A stretch of DNA of 7,300 nt from SIG603 sp964370115 (GTDB lineage Bacteria > Bacillota > Clostridia > Oscillospirales > Acutalibacteraceae). Below are positions 4,896 to 7,300 of the stretch, piece after piece. Where the stretch lies: the NCBI GenBank assembly GCA_964370115.1, contig CAYJIA010000076.1, positions 1 through 7,300 on the forward strand, given 5' to 3'. A program made the position numbers and the translations under genes. The stretch's first letter is position 1, and every line of letters starts with the position of its first letter. The notes under the pieces were generated by a model. The model was not told the origin of the DNA. It saw nothing but the letters and a program-made list of their open reading frames with translations, and did not search any database.

Positions 4896-6041
4896 TTATC
4901 CGAATATTTCTTTTGCCTGTTTCATGTTCTCTCTAATTTCAACTTCAAACGGACAGTTTTTTTCGCATTTCCCACACATAATACAGTCGCTTGCATTTGC
5001 GTTTAGCGAATGATAATGAGATTTTATTGTCGGCGGTATTTCGCTATTTTCTCGTGCTATATCCAAAAATTTCGTAACGCTTGCAATGTCGATATTAGAA
5101 GGACATGGCAAGCAGTGATTACAGTACATACATTTACCTGTTGCTTTAATTTTTTCTGTACCACTCAAAACCTCTGTGTAATCTTTTTCTTTGTCTGTGC
5201 AGTCTAGGTAAGAAAGTGCATGGTTAAGTTCATCTACATTTGAACAGCCTATCAAAACAGAAGTAACCGCTGGGCGTGTTAACGAGTAGTGACAACACTG
5301 CGAAACTGTCATTGCTTTTCCAAATGGCGAACTTTCTGCCTTTAACAGTGTGCCAGCACCGAGAGCCTTCATAACTGTTATTCCAACTCCGAGAGCTTCA
5401 CAGGCAGTGTATAATTTTTGTCTTGTAGTGTTAATAGTCAATTCTGACTTATCAAGATTTTTGTGTTCAATTAATTCCATAACATCGGTATTTTCATCTT
5501 CAAGGTCGTATGCTGGATTTATGCTAAACATCAAAACATCAATTAAACCGCTCTCCACCATTTTAAGTGCAACAAGTGGATTATGAGAACTTACACCGAT
5601 ATGGCCAATAACACCTTTTTCTTTTAAAGATTTAGCATATTCAATGATTTCACCACCAAAAACAATATCATAATCTTCAAAACTATCTACATAATGAATC
5701 ATGCCAACATCAATATAGTCGGTTTGTAGCTGAGAAAGTAAATCATCAAAGGACTGTTTTGTTTTTTCTATATCACGAGTGCGCTCATATTGCCCGTTTT
5801 GCATTACCGTACATAGATGCCCTTGTATAAGCATCTCTTCTCTGCGCCCTGCAAGTGCCTTTCCGATAGCTGTTCTTACTTCGGGTTGTGGCATAAATAC
5901 ATCAATATAATTGACGCCCTTATCCATAGCGGCATTTATTACTTCACTTACAAGCTCTTGTGGTTTGTCATTAAACCACTCACCACCAAGCCCTATAATG
6001 CTTACGTCCAAATTAGTTCTTCCAAGTTTTCTGTACTGCAT
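4896..6041 (-). CDS. Aldo/keto reductase with C-terminal 4Fe-4S ferredoxin motifs
   Basis: This 381-residue protein starts at ATG 6041, with GGAGG (6047-6051) five bases away; an in-frame ATG at 6062 would add seven residues and overlap the upstream gene but has no such site, and aldo/keto reductases usually begin MQYRKLG. A TIM-barrel domain fills about 1-285 (YIDV with D47; DYIDVGMIHYVDS with H116; VIGHIGVSSHNP). Two iron-sulfur motifs follow: C304, C307, C310, C313 before Pro, and C353, C356, C359, C363 before Pro. The usual catalytic Tyr and Lys are not visible: the places read MPQPEVR and IQGHLC. I believe that pattern is shared by the ferredoxin-bearing branch (COG1453-like), so it is a subfamily trait rather than damage. 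The likely role is a cytoplasmic oxidoreductase passing electrons through the clusters; the substrate is unknown. It is the second gene of the operon, 13 bases after the dehydrogenase. Confidence 0.85.
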   Translation of the reverse strand: MQYRKLGRTNLDVSIIGLGGEWFNDKPQELVSEVINAAMDKGVNYIDVFMPQPEVRTAIGKALAGRREEMLIQGHLCTVMQNGQYERTRDIEKTKQSFDDLLSQLQTDYIDVGMIHYVDSFEDYDIVFGGEIIEYAKSLKEKGVIGHIGVSSHNPLVALKMVESGLIDVLMFSINPAYDLEDENTDVMELIEHKNLDKSELTINTTRQKLYTACEALGVGITVMKALGAGTLLKAESSPFGKAMTVSQCCHYSLTRPAVTSVLIGCSNVDELNHALSYLDCTDKEKDYTEVLSGTEKIKATGKCMYCNHCLPCPSNIDIASVTKFLDIARENSEIPPTIKSHYHSLNANASDCIMCGKCEKNCPFEVEIRENMKQAKEIFG

Positions 6042-6046
6042 ATTTG

Positions 6047-6051
6047 CCTCC
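6047..6051 (-). promoter_or_regulatory. Ribosome binding site deciding the aldo/keto reductase start
   Basis: GGAGG on the minus strand lies 5 bases before ATG 6041 and just past the stop of the upstream gene (6055-6057). Confidence 0.75.
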
Positions 6052-6054
6052 ATA

Positions 6055-6777
6055 TTAAGCATCTTGTTTTGTGTCGGCTATTTGAATTTCTCTTAAATTA
6101 ACACCTTGTGGTAGTTCATAGGCAAATTTTATGGTTTTTGCAACATCTTCTGCGGTAATAGCACCAACACCGGTTGATTCTTTCCACTGATTATAGCCAT
6201 TTTTAATGTCGTCACTTGTAGTGTGGCTTAAAAGCTCGGTTGAAACTGCACCGGGGCAAATTCTCATAACTCTGACATTATATGGAGATAATTCTCCTCT
6301 TGCAACTTCTGAAAGGCCTACGACACCGTATTTTGTGGCACAATATGCCGCATGATTTCCAAAAGGTTTAACACCTGCTATTGAAGATAGATTTATAATA
6401 GTGCCACATTGCCTATCCTTCATATCATTCATGACAATTTGCATACCGTTCATGACACCCATAACATTTACATTTAACATGTCTTGCCATTCTTGTGGGT
6501 TTTGATTTTCAAGGTTTCCAAGTAGCATTATTCCCGCGTTATTTATGATTAAATCAGTTTTGCCATAAACTGACTCCGCTTTTCTTACTGCTTTTTCAAA
6601 GGCGTCTTTGTCAGTTACATCTACTTTTTCACAAATAGTATTTTCAAGCCTAAGTTCTTCTAATTTTTCAAGTCTTCTTGCAAGTAGTAAAAGGGGATAG
6701 CCTGCTTTATTAAATTCTAAAGCCAAGGCTTTGCCAAAACCTGAGCTTGCACCTGTAATTACAACTAATTTTTTCAT
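6055..6777 (-). CDS. Short-chain dehydrogenase/reductase (classical SDR)
   Basis: This 240-residue protein starts at ATG 6777, with AGGAG (6786-6790) eight bases away. The Rossmann fold begins with TGASSGFG (8-15), the TGxxxGxG cofactor motif. The paired arginines after the second strand (LLARRLEKLEEL, 34-35) favour NADPH over NADH. NNAG is at 79-82, a conserved Asn in NVNVMG (102-106), the catalytic Ser at 131 or 132, and YCATK with Y145 and K149. ICPGAVSTEL follows, the usual PG motif. The length is normal for a classical cytoplasmic SDR of the YdfG-like, serine/3-hydroxy-acid dehydrogenase type, but the substrate cannot be read from the sequence. It is the first gene of the leftward operon with the aldo/keto reductase, under a near-consensus promoter facing the HxlR regulator. 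Detoxification of reactive carbonyls is a reasonable guess from this context. Confidence 0.9.
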   Translation of the reverse strand: MKKLVVITGASSGFGKALALEFNKAGYPLLLLARRLEKLEELRLENTICEKVDVTDKDAFEKAVRKAESVYGKTDLIINNAGIMLLGNLENQNPQEWQDMLNVNVMGVMNGMQIVMNDMKDRQCGTIINLSSIAGVKPFGNHAAYCATKYGVVGLSEVARGELSPYNVRVMRICPGAVSTELLSHTTSDDIKNGYNQWKESTGVGAITAEDVAKTIKFAYELPQGVNLREIQIADTKQDA

Positions 6778-6795
6778 GATGTTTTCTCCTTTAAA

Positions 6796-6824
6796 TTGAC
6801 ATTTTTATTGTTATAGTATAAAAT
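6796..6824 (+). promoter_or_regulatory. Promoter of the HxlR regulator gene
   Basis: TTGACA (6796-6801), a 17-base gap and TAAAAT (6819-6824) lie upstream of the start at 6912, giving a leader of about 80 bases. TATAAA at 6817-6822 is an alternative -10 with a short 15-base gap. Confidence 0.65.
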
Positions 6825-6831
6825 ACTGTAA
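6811..6831. promoter_or_regulatory. Probable HxlR operator (21-bp dyad)
   Basis: TTATAGTAT (6811-6819) and ATACTGTAA (6823-6831) flank AAA, with one mismatch between arms; the inner AGTAT and ATACT match perfectly. It covers the -10 box of the rightward promoter and starts a few bases past the expected start of the leftward transcript, so one bound dimer could block both. The TACT/AGTA-like half sites recall the operators of HxlR-family members such as YodB; binding here is inferred. Confidence 0.55.
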
Positions 6832-6842
6832 TAGATGTTTTT

Positions 6843-6871
6843 ATTATATAAGCGAGTAGTAAATTAGTCAA
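6843..6871 (-). promoter_or_regulatory. Promoter of the SDR-aldo/keto reductase operon
   Basis: On the minus strand TTGACT (6871-6866), a 17-base gap and a perfect TATAAT (6848-6843) point at the SDR start at 6777, leaving a leader of about 60 bases. This is the strongest promoter in the window. Confidence 0.75.
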
Positions 6872-6911
6872 TAAGGCACATTTTTTTCGCTTAGAGAAAG
6901 AAAGGTAACTA

Positions 6912-7259
6912 ATGGATAAGATAATTGTAAACTCTGAAATTGAAATAACTCTTAAAATGATAGGTGGAAAATGTAAGCCAATAATTTTATATATGCTTAT
7001 CGAAGATGGAACAATGCGTTTTAAAGACTTAATGAGTGCTGTCACGCAAGTTTCTCAAAAAACGCTGACAAATCAGCTTAGGGAGCTTGAAGCAGACGGC
7101 CTGATAACAAGAAAAGCATACAGCGAAATTCCACCACGAGTTGAATATTCTGTAACAGAAAAAGGAAAAACGCTTTTTCCAATACTTGAATTGATGTGCG
7201 AGTGGGGCGAAAAAAACAAGGACGATAGATTTGAACTTATAAATCCTCAATGTTTGTAA
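6912..7259 (+). CDS. HxlR-family winged-helix transcriptional regulator
   Basis: This 115-residue protein starts at ATG 6912, with AAAGG (6901-6905) six bases upstream. It shows the whole HxlR pattern: ITLKMIGGKCKPIILYML (12-29), MRFKDLM, VSQKTLTNQLRELEADGLITRKAY (the recognition helix and wing), PPRVEYSVTEKGKTLFPIL and the final EWGE. Such proteins bind DNA as dimers, and several (YodB, HypR) sense electrophiles or oxidants by cysteines. Here the usual N-terminal Cys (in NCPVE-like sequences) reads Ser8 (VNSEIE), and the usual Trp of GGKW is Cys21; Cys96 and Cys114 are the only others. It is divergent from the SDR-aldo/keto reductase operon, which is its likely target along with its own gene through the dyad at 6811-6831. 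Family call firm; signal unknown. Confidence 0.9.
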   Translation: MDKIIVNSEIEITLKMIGGKCKPIILYMLIEDGTMRFKDLMSAVTQVSQKTLTNQLRELEADGLITRKAYSEIPPRVEYSVTEKGKTLFPILELMCEWGEKNKDDRFELINPQCL

Positions 7260-7300
7260 GGAAAATTTGATATAAAAAGGTTGGAACATATTATTTAATA

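Noticed and set aside
6042..6062. ATG 6062 as the aldo/keto reductase start
   Set aside because: It would translate through a perfect GGAGG placed for ATG 6041 and add residues not seen in the family.
7029..7289. Minus-strand ORF opposite the HxlR gene
   Set aside because: A shadow of a clear family member on the other strand, with Phe/Tyr/Cys-rich composition.
7260..7300. Start of another gene after the HxlR gene
   Set aside because: Only 41 AT-rich bases remain, with no clear start codon after a ribosome binding site.

Overview
The window looks like chromosome of a low-GC, probably anaerobic Firmicute (Clostridia-like). The reasons are AT-rich codon use, strong AGGAGG-type ribosome binding sites, consensus sigma-A-type promoters, Clostridium-style mobile-element genes and an oxygen-sensitive-looking 4Fe-4S aldo/keto reductase. 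No species can be named from the sequence.

Positions 1 to about 4745 carry the right-hand part of an integrated mobilizable element, read left to right: the C-terminal part of a RepA-like hexameric helicase ATPase (1-555); a gene-free 460-bp stretch ending in a hairpin-rich, oriT-like segment (556-1015); a MobC-type relaxosome accessory protein (1016-1327); a relaxase gene (1327-2560); a small TnpW-like protein (2610-2894); and a large serine recombinase (3023-4741) that would excise and integrate the element. The relaxase gene is damaged. Homology starts in a different frame from the well-placed start codon, the N-terminal part that should hold the catalytic tyrosine is absent, and the last ~20 codons are shifted by one base at an A run. 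Nested in a second frame of the relaxase is a 147-codon ORF with its own Shine-Dalgarno sequence, a Q-rich coiled-coil-like body and a C-terminal membrane helix. That is the layout of the MobB protein encoded inside mobA of RSF1010, and it is the most interesting object in the window.

Positions ~4742-4895 are the junction between the element and the host-type genes. They hold a terminator that works only for leftward transcription and an imperfect inverted repeat. The exact element end cannot be fixed.

Positions 4896-7259 form a small divergent regulatory unit. An HxlR-family regulator (6912-7259, +) faces a two-gene operon (-): a short-chain dehydrogenase/reductase (6055-6777), then an aldo/keto reductase with two C-terminal 4Fe-4S motifs (4896-6041). 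Near-consensus promoters point both ways in the 134-bp gap, and a 21-bp dyad overlaps the regulator's -10 box and lies just after the expected start of the operon transcript. The likely arrangement is that HxlR represses itself and the reductase operon in response to a reactive electrophile or redox signal; the inducer is unknown.
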